DNA of 23,033 nt from CAZBKJ01 sp964492495. Lineage in GTDB: Bacteria > Patescibacteriota > Microgenomatia > UBA1400 > UBA12028. The position numbers were made by a program, and so were the translations under genes. The notes below the pieces were generated by a model. It was given only the letters and a program-made list of their open reading frames with translations, ran no database searches and was not told the DNA's origin. Positions within the stretch are counted from its first letter, which is position 1, and the number at the start of each line of letters is the position of its first letter. Shown here piece by piece: positions 1 to 6,239 of this stretch. Where the stretch lies: contig CAZBKJ010000022.1 of NCBI GenBank assembly GCA_964492495.1, forward strand, positions 1-23,033, read 5' to 3'.

Positions 1-2
1 AA

Positions 3-575
3 AAAGATGCCGAGGCTCACGCTAGCGAAGACGCAAAGAAGAAAGAACTCATCGACACCAAGAACAACGCCGAACAACTCATCTACACCGCCGAAAAATC
101 TCTCAAAGAATACGGCGATAAAGTCTCTGCCGAAGTTAAGAGCGAGATCGAAAGCAAAATCACCGCACTTAACGAAGTAAAGACCAAGGACGAAAAAGAA
201 GTAATCACCAAAGCGATTGAAGAACTCAGTACAAACTCTCAGATGTCCTACACCTATGTCGTCAATGGGGGTGGAGGGACAGTCAGTGAAGTAGTACAGA
301 ACGTCAGATCCAAAAGAAAGATGATCATCGATCAAAACTCTGGAAGAACCGGGACGATTCTTACCCTTCTTAAAAAAACCCAAACACTGGCAGAGTACAC
401 TAAGCTTCTCAAGGAAACTGATGAAAAAACCAGAAATCTAGATCCAGATTTCTGGGAGGCATTTACCCAAGGTGCTCTCTTGGATGAAGATATGTATACA
501 GCTATTCGTGAGAAATTTGCAAATGCAGAGGTACGTCCTTTGAGTTCGCAGCTCTTTACCGATGTCCGGATGTGA
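3..575 (+). CDS. dnaK: DnaK C-terminal end (partial) running in frame into an unrelated tail
   Basis: The reading frame is open from the window edge. Residues 1-80 (to base 242) match the helical lid of the Hsp70 chaperone DnaK: a DAEAHASEDAKKKELID stretch, then NNAEQLIYTAEKSLKEYGDK, and ending near EELSTNSQ, where family members normally continue SQK(I/L) followed by a Gln/Ala-rich tail and an acidic C-terminus. Instead the frame continues with 110 residues (Gly-rich VVNGGGG, then helical and acidic sequence) that I do not recognise and that do not look like DnaK. Codon choice changes at the same point: almost all C-ending codons before 242 (ATC, AAC, ACC, CTC), mixed codons with GGG and AGA after it. 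The tail could be a genuine fusion, a recombined dnaK end or an assembly join. DnaK identity of the first part is solid; the meaning of the tail is not known. Confidence 0.75.
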   Translation, partial: KDAEAHASEDAKKKELIDTKNNAEQLIYTAEKSLKEYGDKVSAEVKSEIESKITALNEVKTKDEKEVITKAIEELSTNSQMSYTYVVNGGGGTVSEVVQNVRSKRKMIIDQNSGRTGTILTLLKKTQTLAEYTKLLKETDEKTRNLDPDFWEAFTQGALLDEDMYTAIREKFANAEVRPLSSQLFTDVRM

Positions 576-581
576 TATACT
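555..581 (+). promoter_or_regulatory. Putative rpsB promoter
   Basis: An extended -10 (TG-A-TATACT, 573-581) overlaps the stop codon of the preceding ORF. A weak -35 (TTTACC, 555-560) lies 15 bp upstream. Transcription would begin near 588, leaving a leader of about 80 nt before rpsB. Confidence 0.5.
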
Positions 582-604
582 ACCTCTAGTATTTTTATCA
601 CACA

Positions 605-648
605 CCCACTTGTAGCATCTCCTTGATCTACAACATAGAGCAAGTGGG
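605..648 (+). promoter_or_regulatory. rpsB leader inverted repeats
   Basis: CCCACTTG (605-612) is perfectly complementary to CAAGTGGG (641-648). TTGTAG (610-615) is perfectly complementary to CTACAA (628-633). The two helices share bases 610-612, so they compete or partly merge. The structure ends just before the rpsB Shine-Dalgarno site (AAAGGAG, 656-662). This is where autoregulatory leaders of ribosomal protein operons occur, but regulation is inferred only. Confidence 0.45.
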
Positions 649-670
649 GAGGCAGAAAGGAGATCAATAT

Positions 671-1417
671 ATGGCGAATCAACCTGATTTTTCCATTGAT
701 CTAGAAACATTACTCGAAGCAGGAAGCCACTTTGGCCACCAGGCACGACGCTGGAATCCAAAAATGGGGCGCTTTATCTATGCGCTCAAAGATGGAGTCC
801 ATATCTTTGATTTGGCAAAAACTGCAGCTCAACTTGAAGAAGCATGCCAAATGCTTTTTGAAGCTGGGAAAACTGGAAAGAAAGTCGTCTTTGTGGGAAC
901 AAAACGTCAAGCAAAAGACATTGTTCGCGAGCATGCAATTGATGCAGGAGCAAACTACACCGTTACTCGCTGGCCAGCAGGCCTTGTGACCAACTGGGAA
1001 CAGGTAGGAAAATCCATCCGTAAGCTTAATCAAATGAAAAAGGATAAAGCTGAAGGAAAGTTCTCCAAATACACAAAGTACGAACAAGTGCAGCTTGATA
1101 AAGACATTGAGAGACTCGAACGATTCTTCGGTGGAGTTGATAATTTGACGACCATTCCTGATATGATTGTGGTGGCTGATATCAATACTGATTTAGTTGC
1201 TATTAAAGAAGCAAATGCCAAAGACATTCCAGTGATTGCGATCGCTGACAGTAATACGGATCCTGGACTTGTACAAGTTGCTATCCCTGCAAATGATGAT
1301 GCCGTTGGCAGTATCAAACTTTTGATTGCTCAACTTTCAAAAGCATTCAAAGAAGGAAAAGCACTGCACAAAGGAGCTGAAGAAAAAGGTGCAGCGAATG
1401 CAGTAGCGGGTAAGTAG
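671..1417 (+). CDS. rpsB: 30S ribosomal protein S2
   Basis: S2 of the small ribosomal subunit, which in other bacteria helps bind S1 and mRNA on the 30S back. The 248-residue product is full length. Recognisable family segments are AGSHFGHQARRWNPKM near the N-terminus, VVFVGTKRQAKDIV, the WPAGLVTNW segment (usually WLGG-TNW), and PVIAIADSNTDP towards the C-terminus, followed by a short Lys/Ala tail. The start at 671 follows a strong Shine-Dalgarno AAAGGAG by 8 nt; an in-frame upstream ATG at 623 lies inside the leader hairpin and has no such site. The next gene in sense is tsf, the usual partner, but 239 bp of repeats separate them instead of the usual short gap. The TAG stop runs directly into a repeat array. 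Confidence 0.97.
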   Translation: MANQPDFSIDLETLLEAGSHFGHQARRWNPKMGRFIYALKDGVHIFDLAKTAAQLEEACQMLFEAGKTGKKVVFVGTKRQAKDIVREHAIDAGANYTVTRWPAGLVTNWEQVGKSIRKLNQMKKDKAEGKFSKYTKYEQVQLDKDIERLERFFGGVDNLTTIPDMIVVADINTDLVAIKEANAKDIPVIAIADSNTDPGLVQVAIPANDDAVGSIKLLIAQLSKAFKEGKALHKGAEEKGAANAVAGK

Positions 1418-1480
1418 GGACTAGTAAGATCAGTAGATCAGGAGATTAGTACGACTAGTAGGATTAGTGGGATTAGAACA
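1418..1480 (+). repeat. RGAYTAGTR array, copy A1
   Basis: A degenerate tandem array of an 8-9 nt unit (GATTAGTA / GACTAGTAG / GATTAGTGG and similar) ending in the shared terminal GATTAGAAC. It begins directly after the rpsB stop codon. Similar arrays lie at 8739, 14026, 14925, 16187 and 19826. Confidence 0.85.
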
Positions 1481-1483
1481 AAA

Positions 1484-1541
1484 GATAGCTGGATCCCCGA
1501 TATCCATGTTGCCTCATCGGCAACTTGGCTTCGAGGATGAC
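1484..1541 (+). repeat. Hairpin element D1 (GATAGCTGGATCCCC ... GAGGATGAC)
   Basis: A roughly 55 bp element with a perfect inner hairpin GTTGCC-TCATC-GGCAAC and outer ends that pair partially (ATCC with GGAT, CGA with TCG). A nearly identical copy with 3 differences lies inside nth at 16811-16866. A partial copy lies at 20763-20790. Confidence 0.9.
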
Positions 1542-1618
1542 CCGCCTGCATACCAGATGCTTCGCTTCTAGGCTTATTCAGCCACATCGAAAATCTGGCT
1601 ATTTCGGTGGGCAGGCAG
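1542..1618 (+). repeat. Structured repeat E1
   Basis: A module of about 77 bp that recurs at 20661-20739. It holds a small hairpin GGCT-TATTC-AGCC, a longer one CCAC-(AT)-CGAAA ... TTTCG-GTGG, and an alternative pairing CCAGAT with ATCTGG. The outer ends CCTGC and GCAGG are complementary. It follows D1 without a gap and lies between rpsB and tsf, so it would be part of any shared transcript. Confidence 0.85.
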
Positions 1619-1656
1619 AATCAGAAATGTAGTGTGTTGAACGAAAGGAATTTACT

Positions 1657-2109
1657 ATGGCAATAGACATGAATCTACTCAAAAAACTTCGCGAAGAAAC
1701 AGCCGCAGGAGTCATGGATGTGAAGCGCGCTTTGCAGGAAACTGACGGTGATGAAAAAGCAGCTCGCAAGTGGCTACAAGAAAAAGCAATGAAAACTGCT
1801 GAGAAAAAAGCAGATCGAGAAACCGCTGAAGGCTATATCGGAAGCTATATACACACAACTGGAAAAGTTGCAGGACTCGTTGCGTTGACTTGTGAGACAG
1901 ACTTTGTGGCAAGAACACCTGATTTTCAAGCACTCGCCCGTGAGGTTGCGATGCAGGTAGCCAGCATGAATCCAGAATCTGTTGAGGAGCTTTTGAAACA
2001 AGCCTACATTCGTGATGCAAAAAAGAGTATTGGCGATCTTGTGAAAGAAACTGCCGGTAAGCTTGGTGAAAATATTGTCGTCAAGCAAATTATCCGCGTC
2101 GGAATTTAA
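1657..2109 (+). CDS. tsf: Translation elongation factor Ts, short form
   Basis: EF-Ts is the guanine-nucleotide exchange factor that recycles EF-Tu. The N-terminal UBA-like segment is clear (LRE-TAAGVMDVKRAL, then the acidic DGDEKAARKWL helix). The core contains the family motif CETDFVART, and the product ends in GENIVVKQIIRVGI. At 150 residues it is far shorter than the E. coli protein (about 280). It keeps the N-terminal domain and one core subdomain, a reduced form that also occurs in some other lineages. The start at 1657 is supported by AAAGGA about 9 nt upstream. I see no convincing promoter of its own, so it may be read from the rpsB promoter through repeats D1 and E1. Its TAA overlaps the stop of the convergent gene by 4 nt. 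Confidence 0.95.
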   Translation: MAIDMNLLKKLREETAAGVMDVKRALQETDGDEKAARKWLQEKAMKTAEKKADRETAEGYIGSYIHTTGKVAGLVALTCETDFVARTPDFQALAREVAMQVASMNPESVEELLKQAYIRDAKKSIGDLVKETAGKLGENIVVKQIIRVGI

Positions 2110-3047
2110 TTTGCACTCTGTGTTCCATTTCCTGTCGTCTCGGTTGGCATGACCTCTTGAGGCTGTGTCTCTTGTGGAGGGAAAACTGCTTCCTGTACGG
2201 GTGGTGGTACAACTGGATTCTCCTGTGGTGTAGGGTTTCCTGATTCTGAGAGGAGTTTTTGTAACTTTTCTAGTTCTTCTTGATCGTTTTGCTCTGTTGG
2301 TTTTTGTTTCCCGGCTTCTGTTGCTGCTTGGGTTGCCAATTGGGTAATTTGCGCAGACAGATACACGACGGTATCAATTGCCTTTGGGTTGGTGACTTGT
2401 TCTTTCAGACTCGTAATGAGACGTTCAACGATGCCGGTATAAAACTCCAAACATTTTTCTTTGGCAAGTCCACCACGCTGAAGAAAGGTAAAGAGTGAAA
2501 TGGATCTTCCAAGTGTATCTTGGAGGTAGTCGTGTGTCAGAGCATTGATGATGATCAATACCTTGATACATTCGATCATCTCTATAAGATTGACATCTTG
2601 TTCTGACTCAAAAATGTGAGACAAGACGATGTGATCAACAAGTGTCATGTCGTAATACAGCAAAACTTCATCTTCTGTAAAGTGATGGGAGTCTTTCACC
2701 ATCGTTTCCAGACTTGTCAGGTATCGTTGATACGACGGGATGATCGTCGTAAAGATGATTGAAAATGAGTGACCAAGTGACGGATAGACTTGCATGAGAG
2801 GAGCAAGCTGAGGTGAGAGATTTTGGATCATCTCGCGGTTCCGAGAGAGTTTGTGATCATCAAGTGAATTGAGTAGATCAATGAGCTGTTTTAAGCTGGC
2901 TTTTTGTTCGTTACTTAATGCTTTTTCGATCACTCCATTCCACAGAAAATCAACCAAAAAACGAATTTTGTTGATCGGAAAATCTTGATCCGTGTCTTTT
3001 TTGTATTCAGTTGTAAGCGTGGACAATACACTGTTAAAGTCAGCCAT
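2106..3047 (-). CDS. Hypothetical soluble protein with Pro/Gln/Glu-rich tail
   Basis: I do not recognise this 313-residue protein. There is no signal peptide and no membrane segment. Residues 1 to about 235 look all-helical, with LIDLLNSLDDHKL and hydrophobic VLIIINALTHDYL stretches. The final 75 residues are low complexity (runs such as NPVVPPPVQEAVFPPQETQPQE), probably a disordered tail. The start at 3047 has a strong Shine-Dalgarno AAAGGAG (complement of 3059-3065) lying inside the end of the upstream membrane gene, from which it is separated by 6 bp. The two are therefore probably one operon, translated in sequence. It converges with tsf. A role linked to the membrane partner is inference only. 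Confidence 0.8.
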   Translation of the reverse strand: MADFNSVLSTLTTEYKKDTDQDFPINKIRFLVDFLWNGVIEKALSNEQKASLKQLIDLLNSLDDHKLSRNREMIQNLSPQLAPLMQVYPSLGHSFSIIFTTIIPSYQRYLTSLETMVKDSHHFTEDEVLLYYDMTLVDHIVLSHIFESEQDVNLIEMIECIKVLIIINALTHDYLQDTLGRSISLFTFLQRGGLAKEKCLEFYTGIVERLITSLKEQVTNPKAIDTVVYLSAQITQLATQAATEAGKQKPTEQNDQEELEKLQKLLSESGNPTPQENPVVPPPVQEAVFPPQETQPQEVMPTETTGNGTQSAN

Positions 3048-3053
3048 ATGTTT

Positions 3054-3896
3054 TTATGCTCCTTTGTGCCTGCGTTGCCTCATCGTAAAAAACACTAAGA
3101 ACAGGATTCCAAAGAACGAGATTGTTAAAAACGGAAATGCAATCTGTGGAAAGAAAAAGACGTGTAACATCTCTAGTACTAGACTCACACTCATCGCATA
3201 GAGACCCAGTTGAAAACATTTTATGTACACAATTGGGGCAAACACAACCCAAGCAAGTGTCTGTGTAATAAAGGTGAAGAAGGCAAGGGTAAGTAGGGAT
3301 GCAAGAACCACGCCGATCCACACAACCGGGAGCAAAATGATGCTCAGCGCCGTGGCAAAGGATGGAGATTCTCTGAGGAACGAATTAACCGCGTCTGTGA
3401 GCTGCTGTTTTGTTACTGATCCATTTTTTGTTTGGAAGAGATCTTCGTAGGTCAGTGTCGGGGTTTCATCCATGTCATCTTGTGGTACGGTGAATCGAAT
3501 GGTTGTGGTGTCAAACTGAAACATGGCTCTTGACGGATTCTCTCCTACACTGGCAAGAAGTGTCGGATAGCCAGAGTCTTGGAGCTCCATCGAACTTTCA
3601 ATTTCCAGAGGATCTTCTGCTCCTTCTACTTGTAAATTCCCCTCATTGAGAGTGAAGACGGTCGATTCGGGCACTTGGGACAGTGCATACTCAGCTTCCT
3701 TTGAGGCAAAATCAAGGAACTTTGGAAACACAAGAGTACGCCAGAAGAGAAGTGATAAGATGCTTATCCAGAACACAGTCGCACAAAAATAGAGAAGCGA
3801 ACTTGTCAGTGATTTTTGCAAATATGCCGGATACGCGCTTGGATCTGTCGCACTTTGGATGAATTCATGAATATGGTTTTTGACGGCTTTCAGCAT
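3054..3896 (-). CDS. DUF1189-like integral membrane protein
   Basis: The 280-residue protein has one N-terminal membrane segment (about residues 31-55), an extracytoplasmic region of roughly 115 residues (EYALSQVPESTVFTLNEGNLQVEG...), and three or four C-terminal membrane segments (about 178-273) ending in a basic QRRHKGA tail. This architecture, and the pattern 'PxxxxFTLNEGxLxVEG' after the first helix, fit the DUF1189 family, whose function is unknown. The assignment is from memory of the family and moderate. It heads a two-gene unit transcribed away from frr. Its ATG has no Shine-Dalgarno; a TAAGAT hexamer (complement of 3903-3908) ends 6 nt upstream, which suggests a leaderless transcript. 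Confidence 0.7.
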   Translation of the reverse strand: MLKAVKNHIHEFIQSATDPSAYPAYLQKSLTSSLLYFCATVFWISILSLLFWRTLVFPKFLDFASKEAEYALSQVPESTVFTLNEGNLQVEGAEDPLEIESSMELQDSGYPTLLASVGENPSRAMFQFDTTTIRFTVPQDDMDETPTLTYEDLFQTKNGSVTKQQLTDAVNSFLRESPSFATALSIILLPVVWIGVVLASLLTLAFFTFITQTLAWVVFAPIVYIKCFQLGLYAMSVSLVLEMLHVFFFPQIAFPFLTISFFGILFLVFFTMRQRRHKGA

Positions 3897-3902
3897 GAAC
3901 GT

Positions 3903-3908
3903 ATCTTA
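3903..3908 (-). promoter_or_regulatory. -10-like hexamer for the DUF1189-like gene
   Basis: TAAGAT on the minus strand, 6 nt before the ATG at 3896. CTTATT lies 17 bp further upstream as a poor -35. It is back to back with the frr promoter. Confidence 0.4.
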
Positions 3909-3931
3909 CCACTTTTTGCCTTGAAAATAAG

Positions 3932-3960
3932 TTGCGTCTTTTGCATGCAAACTGTAGAAT
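3932..3960 (+). promoter_or_regulatory. frr promoter
   Basis: TTGCGT (3932-3937), a 17 bp spacer and TAGAAT (3955-3960). The start site would be near 3967, giving a leader of about 28 nt that contains the Shine-Dalgarno AAGGA. This argues against the longer reading frame that opens at 3932, because its first codons would be the -35 box. Confidence 0.65.
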
Positions 3961-3994
3961 ATGGGTGCACATTCGCCAAGAGATAAGGAATACT

Positions 3995-4546
3995 ATGTTT
4001 GATTTTTCATCCATGAAACAAGACGGTCAAAAGCTCCTCAACGCGGTTCTGAGTGATTTTTCAACCATTCGTACGGGACGAGCAAAACCGTCACTCGTTG
4101 AGAATATTGCAGTAGAGGCGTATGGATCATCAATGAAGCTTTTAGAGCTTGCAAGCATCACTGCTCCAGACTCGTCGTCAATCCTTGTCAAGCCTTGGGA
4201 CAAGTCAGTGGTCAAAGATATTGAAAAAGCACTCCTTGCATCTGATTTGCATATTCCTCCAGTCGTTGATGGAGATCAAATTCGTTTGAATATCCCTCAA
4301 CTTACCGGCGAGAGACGACAAGAACTCATCAAGCTTGTATCACAAAAGAAGCATGCTGGACTTGAGATGCTTCGAGACGTGCGCACAAAGTATAAAAAGC
4401 AGATTGATAACCAAAAAGGACAAGCAGGAATTAGTGAAGATGCGATTACCAAGGATCTCGAACAACTACAAAAAATCACCGAAGAATTCACCACGGAAAT
4501 TGAAGAGATGACAAAGAATAAGGAAAAAGAATTACAAGAATTGTAG
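3995..4546 (+). CDS. frr: Ribosome-recycling factor
   Basis: RRF works with EF-G to split post-termination ribosomes. The 183-residue product is the normal length and follows the family from end to end: N-terminal helix (MKQDGQKLLNAVLSDFSTIRTGRAKPSLVENI), the beta-rich second domain (ASITAPDSSSILVKPWDKS, then the IPPVVDGDQIRLNIPQLTGERRQEL segment), and the long C-terminal helices ending KNKEKELQEL. The start at 3995 was chosen because it follows AAGGA by 6 nt and gives the usual N-terminus. The gene is normally preceded by pyrH; here two unknown minus-strand genes stand between tsf and frr. Confidence 0.97.
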   Translation: MFDFSSMKQDGQKLLNAVLSDFSTIRTGRAKPSLVENIAVEAYGSSMKLLELASITAPDSSSILVKPWDKSVVKDIEKALLASDLHIPPVVDGDQIRLNIPQLTGERRQELIKLVSQKKHAGLEMLRDVRTKYKKQIDNQKGQAGISEDAITKDLEQLQKITEEFTTEIEEMTKNKEKELQEL

Positions 4547-4561
4547 AAAAGTGAGGACACT

Positions 4562-4852
4562 ATGGCAGAGAAGAAGGTTCGTACGTTTGCAGATTTGGAA
4601 ATTGCAGAAAAGAGTGTTGCGACAGTACAACCAGGGCGATACACACATCTTAATTCAGACTATTCAAGTACAGGTCTGACAGTAGTGCGCAAAGAAGACA
4701 CCCTTCAATTTGTGAGCAAACACCCTAAATTTGATTCGCTTATTTTTAGGGTAATAAGTGATCAGATGCGCCCCTACAGACTGATTGGAATTACGCTAAC
4801 GGACTTCCCAAATCTGACCTGGATTCCTGGTGCAGAGAAGAACAGAAGGTAA
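4562..4852 (+). CDS. Small hypothetical protein downstream of frr
   Basis: A 96-residue protein that I do not recognise. It begins MAEKKVRTFADLEIAEKS and has no membrane segment; the middle looks beta-rich (STGLTVVRKEDTLQFVSK) and the end is basic. It starts 15 nt after the frr stop with a weak purine-rich GTGAGG before it, so it is probably co-transcribed with frr. Coding is supported by the tight spacing, the same strand, and codon use like that of its neighbours. Confidence 0.65.
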   Translation: MAEKKVRTFADLEIAEKSVATVQPGRYTHLNSDYSSTGLTVVRKEDTLQFVSKHPKFDSLIFRVISDQMRPYRLIGITLTDFPNLTWIPGAEKNRR

Positions 4853-5004
4853 TGCTTGTTCGTACTCAGCAAGTAGGTATTTTTGTGTATTCTGGCTCAC
4901 TTTCGGTGTAACATTCTGCTACAATCTCAAAGAGAACATCTTCTTCTAAGGCAGGAGACTCCTGAGGAAATTCGGAAAAAACATCAACAGTATTGATCAT
5001 TTGT

Positions 5005-6193
5005 ATGGCAATTGTACTCTTTTTACTCGTGTTAACTTTCCTCGTTGTGATTCACGAACTGGGTCACTTTAGTGTGGCTCGAAAGTTTCGTGTACGGATT
5101 GAAGAGTTTGGTATTGGGTTACCACCAAAGGTCAAAACATTGTTTACCTGGAAGGGTATTCCATTTACCCTCAATCTTCTTCCCATCGGTGGCTTTGTAA
5201 AGATGGAAGGTGAAGATGGGAGTGAAGAAACACAAACTTCAAACAATTCCAAAAAACATACAAGTCAACAACCACGACCTGATACCTTGCCTCTTGCCGC
5301 TGAAAACTCTCTTCTTGAGCCTTTTTATGCAAAACCAGCAGGGCAGCGACTTCTCATTATTCTTGCGGGGCCATTGGTAAACTTTGTGTATGGGATACTC
5401 GCATTTACGATTCTCTTTTCGTTCTTAGGTTTTCCTAAACAAGTGCTGTTTGTTCCAACGCTCTCTGGAGTAGCAAGTGGAAGTCCAGCAGAACAGGCTG
5501 GCTTTTTGTCCGGAGATGAAATTGTTGCAATCAAAGCGGCAGAAGATGCAAAACTAGCGTTTGAAACAAACGATGAACTCATCTCGTACATAAATGCGAA
5601 TCGAGGANNNNNNNNNNGGAGAGCAGGTAACGATCTCCTTTGTTCGAGAAGGTGAAGAACAATCAGTAACCGTGAAGATCCGTACGCCTGAAGAGATTGC
5701 AGACCCAACAACCCAAGGGCCACTGGGAATAGAGCTTGCTCCTCAATATGATGGAGTGACTTGGTATCCATGGTATGAAATGCCATTTCGGGCAAGTATA
5801 GAAGGTGTGAAGCGCTCGGTAGAGTTTGGAGGATTGATTTTGAGTTCACTTGGGAAGATGGTTGGTGACTTAGTGACACGGGGAACTGTCCCACAAGAAG
5901 TTTCCGGTCCAGTGGGGATTGCACACCAAGTACAAAAACAACGTATCTTTGATGGTGGGTTCTTTGCGGTCCTCAATTTCTCTGCTGTACTGTCAATCAA
6001 CTTGGCAATCATGAACGTACTCCCAATTCCAGCCCTTGATGGTGGAAGAGCATTTTTTATCTTGATTGAGAAACTGGTCACAAAGAAACTTCGAGGAAAG
6101 ATTGAGCAGAACGTCAATACAGTTGGTTTTATTTTCTTGCTTGGACTTTTACTCCTCATAACCATCAAAGATGTTGTGGGGATTTTCCGCTAA
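5005..6193 (+). CDS. rseP: RseP/site-2-protease-type membrane metalloprotease (interrupted by assembly gap)
   Basis: An intramembrane zinc protease of the M50 family, which cleaves membrane-bound regulators or signal-peptide remnants. The zinc motif HELGH is at residues 17-21 in the first membrane helix, followed by GIGLPPK and the conserved LLPIGGFVKMEGED. A hydrophilic Asn/Ser/Pro-rich insert (5221-5310) precedes the FYAKPAGQRLLIILAGPLVNF helix. A single PDZ domain follows (about 5460-5700), then the second active-site element NVLPIPALDGGRAFF near the C-terminus. Ten Ns at 5608-5617 break the frame in the PDZ domain; the two halves join in frame only if the true gap is a multiple of three. 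The start could also be TTG at 4993. I see no clear Shine-Dalgarno for the ATG at 5005. Confidence 0.9.
5608..5617. other. Assembly gap (10 Ns) inside rseP
   Basis: Ten N characters, a conventional scaffold-gap length. The flanks read ...CGAGGA and GGAGAGCAG.... Both flanks encode adjoining PDZ sequence, so little or nothing seems to be missing. Confidence 0.98.
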
Positions 6194-6203
6194 GCACTAC
6201 TTC

Positions 6204-6232
6204 TTGCATCTGAAGCGAAATTTGGACATACT
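6204..6232 (+). promoter_or_regulatory. Promoter of the first large surface protein, leaderless type
   Basis: TTGCAT (6204-6209), a 17 bp spacer and CATACT (6227-6232). The -10 ends 7 nt before the ATG at 6240, so the transcript should begin at or next to the start codon. Confidence 0.65.
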
Positions 6233-6239
6233 AAAACTC

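Noticed and set aside
710..1317. Long minus-strand ORFs across rpsB
   Set aside because: They are reverse-strand shadows of rpsB, without start signals or recognisable protein sequence.
1418..1656. CRISPR array
   Set aside because: The units are 8-9 nt, degenerate and have no spacers; no cas genes are present.
3932..3994. N-terminal extension of frr beginning at 3932
   Set aside because: It covers the -35 and -10 boxes of the promoter and is not part of known RRF proteins; the ATG at 3995 has a Shine-Dalgarno.
4853..4924. Terminator and promoter between the 96-residue gene and rseP
   Set aside because: TGCT/AGCA pairing near 4853 is only 4 bp, and TACAAT at 4919-4924 has no -35 at proper spacing, so neither can be supported.
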